Source: Nectonema munidae (lineage: Eukaryota; Nematomorpha; Nectonematoida; Nectonematidae). From it: a DNA stretch of 64,000 nt. Made by a program: the position numbers and the translations under genes. The DNA is taken from NCBI GenBank assembly GCA_030549495.1, contig JAUIRK010000129.1, positions 422,001 through 486,000 of the forward strand. The letters are read 5' to 3'. A model generated the notes under the pieces. It did no database searches and was not told the DNA's origin. It saw nothing but the letters and a program-made list of their open reading frames with translations. Positions 31,302 through 42,259 of the stretch are shown piece by piece (the first letter of the stretch is position 1; each line of letters starts with the position of its first letter).

Positions 31302-33928
31302 ATATATGTACTAATGCGTTCTTCCTTCTTACTACTTTCTATATCAAATAAATGGAATCGTTGTGTGTATGGTGATTTTTGGACAGGATTCGCAAATGCT
31401 AAAATGAAATAGAAGGGGTGAAGAACTGGTGTTTATCATCCTCATTCTATATGTGGATAGCGTAAAGGATTTTTTTGGCTATTCTTGTATTCTCTTTCCG
31501 ATTCTCTCGATATTATAATTAGCCTAAGCACTTAAAATCAATGTCATATTGTAAAATGAATAGGCTTTTCATATGATTAATGCCAATTACATTTTATAAT
31601 AAAAATTTTTTTTGATTTATTGCACCAAATTTTTGACTTAAAGATAGATTAAAAGTTTTTTCAATAAAAAGATTTTTATTTTTTTATAGACTATTTTTGT
31701 TTTTTAGAAATATTTTTAAAATTTTTGTTGACCTAAAATTATTTTTGAACTTTATGCCCTAAAAAATTCCAAAAAACACAAGAAAAATAGTTCAAATTAG
31801 TCAGTCACTTTTTGTTTTTTTAAATGTTTTTTTTGACTTTATTGACTTTTATTTGCCCTGGAAGGTTCAATTTTTTATTCTGAATTTTTATTTTTATATC
31901 TCCTTTATTTTATTTTAGATTTTTATTCAACAACAAAATTAAAAGCATATTCATGATGAAAATTAAGTCAATTAGCATTAAAAATTAGGAAATAAAAGTG
32001 TACATTCTAGTTTTGAATGATAATTGCTATTTAAACATGAAATAATCATTGAAAATATTTCAATTTTACACAAAATAAATTTTTGCCTTTATTGACGTAA
32101 AAAATCCAAAAAACAGAATAAAATATAGTTCAAAATAGTTTAAAGTGAGTTTTTGTTCTTTTTAAAAAATAACTGTATTGCCTTTGTTTGCCCTTGTGAT
32201 TACAATAGGAAACTTTGCTCGTCCATTTTATCAACGTTGAATTCATGGCTACGTCTACTATCAACAGCTTGGTTTCTTTCTGTGGAGGAAAGGGAAAGAA
32301 CAAAAATGTATTCAAGAAGCCTATAGCCATTTGAACTAAATCACAACATTGATATAGCTCTTCAATTCACACAAAGATAAAAAATTTTGTTACTATAATA
32401 TCTAAATACGTTTCAAGAGCTATCAAACTCACCTCTCTGGATGTTTGGTGTTGCATTTGAGCAGCAATCCTTTGAAATACGTGTTGAAGCGTTTTTAGAG
32501 CGACTTACATTTTATCTTCAATATCCAGTTTGTTCCTATTTCTTAAACCCTTGCTTGATAAAACCAAAAGAATAAGGATACGCAAGGGCAGTCCTGCCGC
32601 CAGACTTTCAACACAGGGGAGGGGTGGGCTAGTAGAAAGCGTATATCTCAAGGGTGTAGGGCTTCGCCGAAAACCTATCTACTGGTGTGTATAGGGCTGT
32701 CGTGCTAAGATTGGATTATGACTGATACATAACCGACCAGAGCTGGTCCATGATTTTTTTAAGAGTTGATGAAGTTATTCCTGAAATCTAGAATTTCATC
32801 TTGTATCTAATTTGGGATGCTGAATACATCAGGTGGCATAAAAAATATGTTTCTTTCCAGGTTTCAGCTTTCAAGTTCTCTGCGTCTTACAAGCTGCGTC
32901 AATCAATCAATCATTCCAGGTTTTTACAAATTCTTCCTTTCTCAACTTATCGACACCCCCTTCCCTGACTTTGCTGACATCAATTGTGAATGATCTCAGC
33001 GTATTATAGCTTCGTTTTTTTGGAATCAGAAGATGTTCAGTATTTTTCACCTTGATGAACTGATTCAGTTAAACCTGAGACACATCCTTCACTCTATAAA
33101 GTTTTCTGAAGAAAGCCATGTTTACAATATTGGTTTTCTTATGCCAGTTCTGCGGTTTGAAATATTTACCCAGCGACTATTATAAAAATAAGGAATATAT
33201 GTTTGTTTTCCTTGAAGCTTCAAATTTAGATGGTTGAAAATGTGGGCAAGATACCACAACCTTTTATTTCATTTTTTTTATCCTAAAAGCAAAAATCTTA
33301 CATTTTCCCCCCAAAAATTTTTTTTCCCTCGGGGCCACAACCCCTCCCCTTAAAAAAAAATTTTAAAAAAAAAATTTTATTAGAAATATAATTAGCAATT
33401 TTTATTACAAAATTAAGTTCCTATAAAGAATCAGAGAGTCTCACTGACGAGAACAAGTTCGTGGATCATTTAGTCTTAGTGGAGGCAGGCGTCAAGTGCT
33501 ATCTTCTTCACCCTTGGCTAGATAATAATCCTTTACTTTGATTCCAATATAGCCGGTCCACAATTTTACAATCTTCGCATAGATTTTTACATTGTAGGCT
33601 TTTCTCATGCAAACTTTTTTTAAACCTTTTCAATGATATTTTGTTGTTCTTTTCAAGTAAATAACAAGGATTTGCTTTTCATGTCACCTAAATAAATGAA
33701 ACGAAAACAAGCCATTATTAAGAAAATAAACTTAACATGGTTCACGTTGTTTCAAGAAATGCAAATCATTCCGTGTTGTGGGTGTTTTGTCTAGGGATAA
33801 ATCGTGAGTTGCGATCTTTTCATTGACCCCCAAACAAAAAAAATTACAAGTAATTTAAAAATAGCAATATCAGACATCTTGTGTAATAAGATGGTGTTTA
33901 CAAAAAAATATTATGATATATCATATTA
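31302..33928. other. Gene-free stretch after PCGF1-like gene
   Basis: Contains ATTGACTTTATTGAC-type repeats (31,700-31,860), a possible but unconvincing pair of minus-strand exons near 32,230-32,290 and 32,430-32,500, and a G-rich segment at 32,590-32,680 that resembles a lone transposon end. At 33,310-33,380 homopolymer runs begin. No gene can be named. Confidence 0.4.
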
Positions 33929-33936
33929 ATTAAAAC

Positions 33937-34412
33937 TAGAGATGTACCGGTTAGCAATAAAGTCGGATAACGGATATCCTACTCTTAAAAAGAGCCGTGA
34001 TAGCATATCCGGTAGGATTTACCGGATGTCCGTCCGGATATTTAATTACACAGTGCACATAATTATTTTGTTTAACGATTTTATAGAAAAAGTTGTACTT
34101 TCCTTGATTTTTTCAACCCTTTTGGGAAAATATCTCCCTCTCTTCTATTATATAAGTTTTTTCGCAGGGGTTTTAATCCAAATTTAAAAATTTGGTTAAA
34201 ATTCTCCCTTTTTAAAAAAATTTTTTTTGTTTTTTTAAACATTATAATTTTAAAATAACATTTTTTAAAATGTGGGGTGTTTGGGGTTTTTATTTGGGGG
34301 GTTTTTTTTTTTTATTTATTTTTAATATAATGTTTAAAATTTTTTTTTTTTTTTTTTTTTCTTTTTTTTTTTGTGGGGGGGGGGGTTTAACTTTTTTTTT
34401 TTTTTTTTTTTT

Positions 34413-34464
<52 letters not shown>

Positions 34465-34532
34465 AAATTTTTTTTTTTGGGGGGGGGGGTTTTAAATAAT
34501 AGGGTTTTTTTGGTTTTTGGGTGATGAACCGA

Positions 34533-34563
<31 letters not shown>

Positions 34564-35489
34564 TAAAAAAAAAAAAAAACGGCTAAGTATAATCTGGTTG
34601 CATTTATTTAAATTTCAACACAAATTAAAAAATCATTTATTTAAAAAATAGAAAAACTTGCAAATTGGAAATATTTACAGAGGTGGTTTAAAATAAATTT
34701 TTTTTGAAATCATTATCATTTTAATTTTGTAATTAAGCAAGGAATTTCGATTTTTTTAATTCTTTCTTAATCTTTTAAATTTAAGCTTTATTTCATTTTG
34801 TAAAATCTTTAAAATTTTTAATTTTACACAACGAATACATTTACTTAATATCAATTTAAAAAAGATCATTAAAAGTTGTCAAAGTTTGATTTTTAATTTT
34901 TTAACTGTATTTTATTTTGAAATATTTTTAAAATTTATTCAAAATTTAAATATTCTGTGAAAAAGTAATAAGTTTTAAACAGAATATGAATAAAAAAAAT
35001 TTAGCATATTTTTTTTATTTTCAAGTTAAATTAACATTTTGAGTATATTTATGGGCAACCGGTTCCTAAAAACAGAAACAAACTAAAATATCTCCAATTA
35101 AAGTCTAGTACCAAAACCAGACCTGTCGATAAGGTAGGGGGTAAAAAGGCATTTCTGTGCAAGTGTAATGTCGTGGAATAATGGTGGCCTTTCTGATTAC
35201 ATAATCAAACTTTTTTGAATTTGTGTCTAAAAATATATAATAAGGTATTTGTTAATTATTTTCATTGGTCCAGGTTAATTTCAAGTAAACCTTCAAACAA
35301 GGAGAAGATATCATGGAATGGTAACAAAATATTGCAACCGCAATATAGAAATAGAGATATATATATAGAAATATTTTTACTGCTATTCTTTTTAAAGAAA
35401 TAGTTTAGCAATATATGGCTAACCGAGCCAAATCTTAAGTATAGACGGATGCCGGACAAATTTATAGCCGGATACCCGGTACATCCCTA
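33937..35489. mobile_element. hAT-like non-autonomous element with near-perfect 8-bp duplication
   Basis: The inverted ends are TAGAGATGTACCGG and TAGGGATGTACCGG, both followed by CCGGAT/ATCCGG-rich subterminal sequence. The flanks ATTAAAAC (33929-33936) and ATTAATAC (35490-35497) differ at one base, as expected of an 8-bp duplication. The 1,553-bp interior has no transposase and includes the homopolymer block at 34190-34590. Confidence 0.82.
34190..34590. repeat. Homopolymer-rich block, possibly an assembly artefact
   Basis: Long T runs broken by G runs (for example 34374-34385 and 34480-34489), then an A run from about 34540. The only open frame here is poly-Phe and poly-Gly and is not a gene. 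Such alternating runs are typical of an unpolished consensus, though a real low-complexity core cannot be excluded. Confidence 0.75.
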
Positions 35490-35497
35490 ATTAATAC

Positions 35498-36048
35498 GTC
35501 TCAGACGATATAAAGTGTGTCTTCCTAAACCACAGATGATTAGTCTTCAAAAGGCTGGACCTCAAAGAGCTAAATAGAATAATATTAAAAAAAATATTTT
35601 ATGATTGATTTTTTAAAAAGTTTTCCAATTTAATTTTTTCTAGTGATGATAATTTTTTTTTCTTTAAAATCGATGATTCAAAACTTAATGGTTTCTTTCA
35701 TTGAATTAAGAAATCAATTTCATATTATTTTTAAATTAAGAAACTTGGCTAAAGATAAAGTCACTTTTCATTTTGTGATGAAATTTAAAATTAATCGATC
35801 TTGCATAAAGTTTTTTTCCTCAGTGATGATGAGAAAATGGAAGAGAAAGTGTGTGGTTTAGTATTTCAGTGTTAATTTTGAACGATTATTATGCCATTTT
35901 TAATTTAATTTTTCCAAATTAAATATACTGTGTGCCAATTTCTACTTGAAAAGTTATAAGCTTGTGTTATATTTATTGACATATTTTGCTAATAAATTTT
36001 TATGTTTACTATACTATTTTAGGCTTTAATCAAGTTCACCAAAGTTGG
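35498..36048. other. TRIT1 upstream region
   Basis: AT-rich, without coding evidence. An acceptor-like TACTATTTTAG lies at 36013-36023 just before the gene, so a 5' untranslated exon may exist upstream. Confidence 0.4.
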
Positions 36049-37482
36049 ATGCAAAAACACGAAATGTTGCGTTCGTCTTTCATCATTGGAATCGTGGGAG
36101 CAACTGCCACAGGAAAATCCAAACTCGCGATCCAAGTAGCAAAGTCTTTGAAAAATTGCGAGATTGTGAATGCGGATTCGATGCAAGTCTACAAAGACTT
36201 GGACATCACCACGAACAAAGTGAAGGACACCGAAGGAGTCAAGCATCATTTGATGAGTTTTGTGGAGTGGAGTGACGTGTACTCCGTTGACACTTATAAA
36301 AGGGAGGCGAAGAAGGTTTTAGAAGATATCATTTCTCGCGGCAAAACACCCATTCTTTGTGGAGGAACAAGTTATTACTTGGAAGCCCTTCTCTATGACT
36401 ACACAATTGATAAGAGGAAGTGTGTGGATGCGTCATTTGAGATATTTGATTTGCTCAGCGCGCAACAAAGAAAAGCAATTTCAGACATTTTGTCATCATA
36501 CCAAGGTGGTGCTGATATATGTGAACGCAGGGAATATAGCGAATTTACGAACTTCATGAAAAAAGAGCGAAAATTGACGAGAAAGAAAAAAGTGGAGAGG
36601 AGTTCGCCTGCTTTCACAACCGAGGAAGAGGAACGCAGGGCTAAGGCTGAGGAATACTTGCACAACCACAAGCACAACTTCTACCACTTAAAGGTTATTC
36701 CGTATAAAACCTTGATGAAGATGAGCTCCGAAGATTTGTACCGAATACTGAAAGTGCTGGATGCGGAAAGGGCGAATGAGATGCATCCCAAAGCCTGGAG
36801 GAAGATTGTGCGAAGCATTCAAATTTTTGAGACATATGGGAGAAGGCATAGCGAGATTTTGGCGGAGCAGCGCATCGATGCGCACGGGGGAAAGCTGTTG
36901 TTTGAGAAGTGTCTTCTATTTTGGCTCTTTTGCAAAGAAGAAAAGTTGAATGAAAGGATAGAAGAGAGGATTACTCAAATGCAGGAAGAGGGTATGCTTG
37001 AAGAGTTAAGGAAGTTTCACGAAGAAAATCGCACTGCCCTCTGCCTAGAAGAGAAAGGTCTCTTCCAAAACTTGGGCTACAAGGAAGTGAAGCCGTATTT
37101 CGAAGAAAGGCGAGGCCTGGACGAGTGCATCCGTAGCTTGAAACAGAGGACGCGCAAGTACGCATTGAGCCAGGAGCGGCGCTTGCAGACGAAATTGCTG
37201 AGTAGGAAGGAACTGCCCTGCATCGTACGCCTCGACACCACCGACGAAGAGGGAGTCGTGAGCGAGTGCATTCGGAGCATTGAGGCGTTTCAGAGGGACG
37301 GGGCGATTCAGACCCAGGAAAAAGGAATGACCCCCAGTCCCGTCACCACCATGCAGTACTGCGATTACTGTGGCGTTTATGCCGATGATAAAGCGATGAA
37401 AGACCATCTCCGCTCTAAAGGCCACTTATCCTCGCTCAAAAGTTGCACAGCACAAAAAGGAAAGATTGTGTGGAATGTTTGA
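36049..37482 (+). CDS. TRIT1: tRNA dimethylallyltransferase (tRNA isopentenyltransferase)
   Basis: Transfers an isopentenyl group from dimethylallyl diphosphate to A37 of a subset of cytosolic and mitochondrial tRNAs. The ATG at 36049 gives 477 aa; a second ATG at 36064 lies even closer to the P-loop. Near the N-terminus is the P-loop GATATGKSKLA (about 17-27), then IVNADSMQVYKDLDITTNKV with the catalytic Asp, HHLMSFV, and ILCGGTSYYLEALLYDY. Further on come LHPK-like EMHPKAWRKIVRSIQIF and GLFQNLGYKEV. The C-terminus has the eukaryotic matrin-type C2H2 finger (YCDYCGVYADDKAMKDHLRS, then KGHL). A charged insertion of about 60 residues (roughly 150-225) makes it slightly unusual. The coding sequence is clearly richer in GC than its surroundings, and AATAAA follows at 37556. 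It is a single open frame. Confidence 0.95.
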   Translation: MQKHEMLRSSFIIGIVGATATGKSKLAIQVAKSLKNCEIVNADSMQVYKDLDITTNKVKDTEGVKHHLMSFVEWSDVYSVDTYKREAKKVLEDIISRGKTPILCGGTSYYLEALLYDYTIDKRKCVDASFEIFDLLSAQQRKAISDILSSYQGGADICERREYSEFTNFMKKERKLTRKKKVERSSPAFTTEEEERRAKAEEYLHNHKHNFYHLKVIPYKTLMKMSSEDLYRILKVLDAERANEMHPKAWRKIVRSIQIFETYGRRHSEILAEQRIDAHGGKLLFEKCLLFWLFCKEEKLNERIEERITQMQEEGMLEELRKFHEENRTALCLEEKGLFQNLGYKEVKPYFEERRGLDECIRSLKQRTRKYALSQERRLQTKLLSRKELPCIVRLDTTDEEGVVSECIRSIEAFQRDGAIQTQEKGMTPSPVTTMQYCDYCGVYADDKAMKDHLRSKGHLSSLKSCTAQKGKIVWNV

Positions 37483-37899
37483 AAAAAAGAAGCATTCATT
37501 TTTGCTCACGAAGGAAGAGATTGTGGGCTAGTTTTAGATTTGTTTTGTTTAAAGTAATAAATTATATTTTTATTTCAAGGCATTTTGACCAACTTACTTC
37601 TCTTTGAATCACAAAGAAGGTCGGTCCTCAAGCACTCTTGCTCAGGTGACAAAATAAAAATGTTTGCCTTTCTATAAAAGCTCCTTTTGAATACAGACAA
37701 ACGTCATTGCATACAATTTATTTTATATTTTCCGTCGAACGAAGAAGCATGAATTTTTACTACAGCGCTAAATGTCAATTTGACAAAATTACATATAAGT
37801 AATATATAGCATATGTTGAAAATTCTATTTATGAAAAAATAGAAAATGTATGCATCTGATTATATTCATAAGTGGCGAAGAAGTAAAAGTTAAGTCTAA
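37483..37899. other. TRIT1 3' flank
   Basis: Contains the AATAAA at 37556-37561. The remainder is AT-rich and unremarkable up to the MITE at 37900. Confidence 0.6.
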
Positions 37900-38002
37900 C
37901 CCATCAAGGACCAAAAAGCACACAACTTTAGTAATTCAAATTTAATCCTGTTGAATGTAAGAGTTCGTGTGCCTTCTTTTGCGAACACTGGTCTTAAATG
38001 AG
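37900..38002. mobile_element. TTAA-type MITE
   Basis: Ends CCCATCAAGGACCAA and, inverted, CTCATTTAAGACCAG. The right flank is TTAA (38003-38006) and the left is CTAA, probably a mutated TTAA. It is 103 bp and related in layout to the copies at 2367, 48461 and 60181. Confidence 0.65.
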
Positions 38003-38369
38003 TTAAAAGATAAATATTTATGCTTAACAAGTAAAAAAAGGATTGGAAGTAAATCAAACATAAAGTCGTCCAAAGTATAAAGATTTATCTATCACGTATT
38101 AAATGGTCGTTATGTAGCATATGTGGTAAGGGTGTTGGATCAAAAACTTCATAGCGAATTCAAAATGTAAGATTTGGGTGGTGCATTGGAGATTCAATAG
38201 ATTGAAAATAGATATAACAATTTTGGAACCTGCGAAAAACGATTTTTAATGCTAAAAATGCTTAGAAATCACACTACTAAAAGATGAAAATGAGTTAATG
38301 TATGATATAGTACGTGACTGCTTGTAAACTGTTATTTATTGTGAAATAGCTGTTAATAATGGAAGCTAG

Positions 38370-38760
38370 ATGTGCCAAATATAGAATTATCAGGGATGCT
38401 GAAAGCAATGCAATTACCTTTGCGTATGAAAAAAATTATTTATAAAAGCATTGTATTATACCAGTCCTATACGGAAGCATGGTGTGGGTTATCAAAAAAA
38501 GATGAAATGTTAAAAATAATTAAGAAGGAATTGGTCTGCTCATGCTGGAAAGAAGAGATGAAAAGGTAGATTGAATTAAGAAAGTGAATAGTATAAAAGT
38601 ACCTGGACACACAAAGTGGGACAGACGAAAGAAGAAGTCGAATCAAGTGGTGGAAGATGAGGAGAATTGGAAATTGAGGCTGAGGAATACAAAAACAAAA
38701 TAGAATGGAAAGAAGATCAAAAGAATAATGAAGAAACCTAAAGGAATCCCCCCCCCCCCT
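38370..38760 (+). pseudogene. LINE C-terminal fragment (RTE-like)
   Basis: The frame reads MQLPLRMKKIIYKSIVLYQS then YTEAWCGLSKKDEM, the region after the RT palm in RTE-like ORFs. Basic degenerate sequence follows (GHTKWDRRKKKSNQVVEDEE, NWKLRLRNTKTK) that parallels the RWRDDL...W block of the two better copies at 8503 and 10046. It is more diverged than those and has no recognisable target duplication. A C run follows at about 38,748. Confidence 0.6.
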
Positions 38761-38949
38761 CCCTCTGAAATTTCTGGAAAATAAAAAAATTACATTGAAA
38801 ATGCAAAATCAATAAGATATCATATACATTCACTAAAGATTTAATACCGTAATTATAATATTACTAGTATTATTATTGGAAAAGGAATTGGAGTGGTCGA
38901 GGATTTTGACAAACTTGCCAATCAGTTGTTCATTATTCCTGTTTCATCA

Positions 38950-39984
38950 CGATGCAGACTAAGCATACCAAGGCCGAAAGACTTTCATCACTCATTGAAC
39001 CTTAATCCTTAGGATTGTGCTAAAAGACCTCTTCCCTGTGCATGGTGTTGCAGGCAAAGTCAGTGCAATGAGGATAGCCTTGCGCACAGTGGGGAACAGA
39101 ATGGTCTTCTTCAGCAGCTCAATCATACCCAGAGACTTGTCATCCAGTGTGCTCTTGTGCTTTTGCACACCATACCATGCTTGTTCTTCTGCGACAAGAT
39201 TTTCAATTTTTTGGATAAATATAAGGATTTTCTTGAATTGATCTTTCGCTTTCCTTCATTTCTCTTGGGTGTAGGGCGAATATTTAATAATATGGTGTTA
39301 CTAAAACACTTTCAACTTGAACGTCATCAAACGACGTTCAAGAAATTGGATCAAAGAATCAATGTACGGGATGTAGATGGGGTGCGGCAATAATATTTTT
39401 CAGTGAAGCCTCCTACCGTTGGCCTGTGGATATGGCGTGCGCTTATTCGAGGCACACACGGTCTGTCCTAAGCCAGTGATTTTGGAAAGCCTTCATCAAC
39501 AGGCCCATGTGCGATCGACGGGTACTTTGTGACTTGCTGGTTTGATTCCAGCTGTGCATAGATATAACAAAAATTTTCTAAAAATAAACAGATGCTTTTA
39601 TTTTTGCACTCCATCTGATTTCACATAACACAGGTATATTTGAACTAGTTTTCGGTGTTTTGAACTGTCACTGAAAAATCTAATAATAGATTTTATGGTT
39701 CCAGTCGTATTCCGAACATCTGTGAAAGAGTGATCATGAACTATCAAATTAAGTAGATGTGAAGAGCAGTGCACGAACACAACTTTGGGATAAGTGTTTC
39801 TGATACGAGCCTCTACACCGTTGTTTTTTCCTGCAAATGTAGAGCATTCATCATAGCCTTTACCAGGATGAGGCCTGTTGAAGTCAAGACGAATCTTTTT
39901 TGCTTGGTAGATGAAAGTATCTGCAATTGTTGCAGCATTCCATCTCTCCAGTGGAACAAATGCGTATCTTTTATCAACACCCAT
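38950..39984 (-). pseudogene. hAT transposase relic (ZMYM1-like)
   Basis: At 39598-39984 the minus strand reads RPHPGKGYDECSTFAGKNNG, then VFVHCSSHLLNLIVHDHSF, the core blocks of hAT proteins commonly called zinc finger MYM-type protein 1-like. At about 39010-39080 the dimerisation domain is recognisable as LTLPATPCTGKRSFS. The sequence between is degraded. No ends or target duplication were seen, so this is an old relic. Confidence 0.75.
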
Positions 39985-40353
39985 CGAGGCTAGATGTTGG
40001 GCACTTGAGGGTCACCATCTTTTCGTGTAGAGCTGGTTCCATCCATGCCCCTTAGCTACGCGACTGCTTTAGACTCTTTCTCTACAGTGACTTCCATATC
40101 AATGCCCCTCCATGCATTTTTCTGGGGACGCCCATGTCTATGGTCTACTATAATGAAGGGTCAATTTTCTTAAAATTTTATACAGCAAAAATATAGATAT
40201 AGTTTCGATAACCGGACAACTAAGAAAAAGTAAAACCAAGAATGCAAAGATTTTTGCCAACTATTCATTCTTAGTGCTATACAAAATTATCTCGTCCTGC
40301 GAAGGTACTATTATATAAGTTTAATAATATAACCATAAAAGGTGAAACAAAGT

Positions 40354-40680
<327 letters not shown>

Positions 40681-40735
40681 AATAAAAGGTGAATTGCAGT
40701 TTTCTACACTTTGCTATAAAAAAGTAATAGCGAAG

Positions 40736-40846
40736 AGTGAGTAAGCTTGGCTAGATGTACTTGTCTTCAATACGACAACGTCTTTAGCTCGATCTAGCAT
40801 CAAGCCTTTCTTGACTATAGTTCGACACGAGTGGTTCACAAGATGA
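40736..40846 (+). repeat. tRNA-derived SINE, copy 2 (diverged)
   Basis: GAGTAAGCTTGGCTAGAT, AGCTCGATCTAGCATCAAGC and CTATAGTTCGACACGAGTGG align in order with the copies at 16599, 45553 and 59291, but with many changes. Plus orientation. Confidence 0.6.
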
Positions 40847-42248
40847 AGAATGAATTTTTAAGCAAGAGCCCACATAATCTTCATTTTAAAACAATTCCAA
40901 AGAAGACATATTTTTAAATTCTACAATGATAAGAAGGAGATTTTTAAAAACGTTATTAATCTTTTAAAAAGTTTTAAAGCTGATTGGCTGCTCATCATGA
41001 GATCCTTTAAAATGAGTGTATTTCTTATAAAATGTAGAGGAAAGAAATTAATTTTTTAAAACTAATTTTCCAATGACATGATATCTTTCTGAGACCTCGG
41101 TAATGTTGAACACGGGCAGACAAATTATTTTTTTTTATATCACTAATCTTTTAAGTGAAAACAGAAAAACGATGATATCATTAGGCCGTTTAATGAGAAG
41201 ATATAATTACATATTATATTAATGGTTTAATATATAAAATCGAGTAATTTTTAATGAGAAAAATTTTTGGGGTATAAATTTTAATTACTCCAGAGTGATC
41301 TAATTTTTGCATTCCAGCAGATGGCGCTTTATTGTAATGGACTGAGCGTGAATTTTTCGAAGATGAGCCATGAGACAATTTAATTAGATGATTTTTTAAG
41401 TGATTAAGCTACGTTTAAAATTAAGGATAATTTGAAGGATACGGCTTAACCGTACAAATTTTTAACAGGTACGATAAAGCATGCTTCATATTTGCCATTT
41501 TTTCTAGCTATTACTAATTTACACATAAAACGGCACAACTAGGCCTTTAAGCTCCAAGATAATTTGTATATAAATATATTTTCAAGTATGCAATATTTAA
41601 GCTTGATCTTTAAGATTTTCATTTTTTGAAATCAATGTCTCCAAGTATTACTTATCTTTAAAAGACTTCACTCGTCATTATATATTAATAATAATTATGT
41701 CTTCCCGTATTACACTATCACTTCATTAAAAGGCCTAATTGTGTGTACTTGTCCACATATTAGTAGTTACCATTCTTTCCAATGATATCAACGTTTTTAT
41801 GTTTTGCTATATCACTCAAAGTGATATAAAAAAGATAATTGGTATGCCAGCTTTCAACCTTCTCAAGATTTCAGACACATATATTAAGATTTTTATTTTA
41901 AGGATGACTAAAAACTTAACTCGAAAAAGATGTAAGAGACTATGTTAATCTTTGAGTGCATTGTTTGAATCCTAGCAAGCAGGGCTCATTGCTCATACCT
42001 TGATGAAGTAGCTAAATTAGACCCTACCAGCGAAAAATCCAATTTTCCCTACCAAGAAAAATGAAAAAGAAAATTTAGATGTGCAAAAATACTTAGTCAG
42101 ATTCAATTTAAAAATATTGTTATCAATTTTTTTTCGGCGATAGCAATATAATGCTTTTAAAGATAAAATATCGCTCGTCTTATCCAAGCGATGCTTAGCC
42201 TCTGGCCCTAAGAGGCATACTTTAAAAAGTGAGCTTGTTTGAAAGAAC
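40847..42248. other. Gene-free stretch before FOXRED1
   Basis: AT-rich; a 69-codon open frame at 41739 shows no recognisable similarity. Nothing with defined ends was found. Confidence 0.45.
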
Positions 42249-42259
42249 TTTATTTAACG

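Noticed and set aside
32230-32500. Possible minus-strand exons with a good acceptor (CTTTCCTCCACAG) and a GTGAGT donor
   Set aside because: No frame through them gives a recognisable protein, and stops lie close upstream.
34270-34524. An 84-codon frame of mostly Phe and Gly
   Set aside because: It is a translation of homopolymer runs, not a protein.
39400-39560. A tRNA-like B-box phrase (GGTTTGATTCC) with a GC-richer body
   Set aside because: No convincing A box and no second copy; it may be a decayed SINE but cannot be supported.
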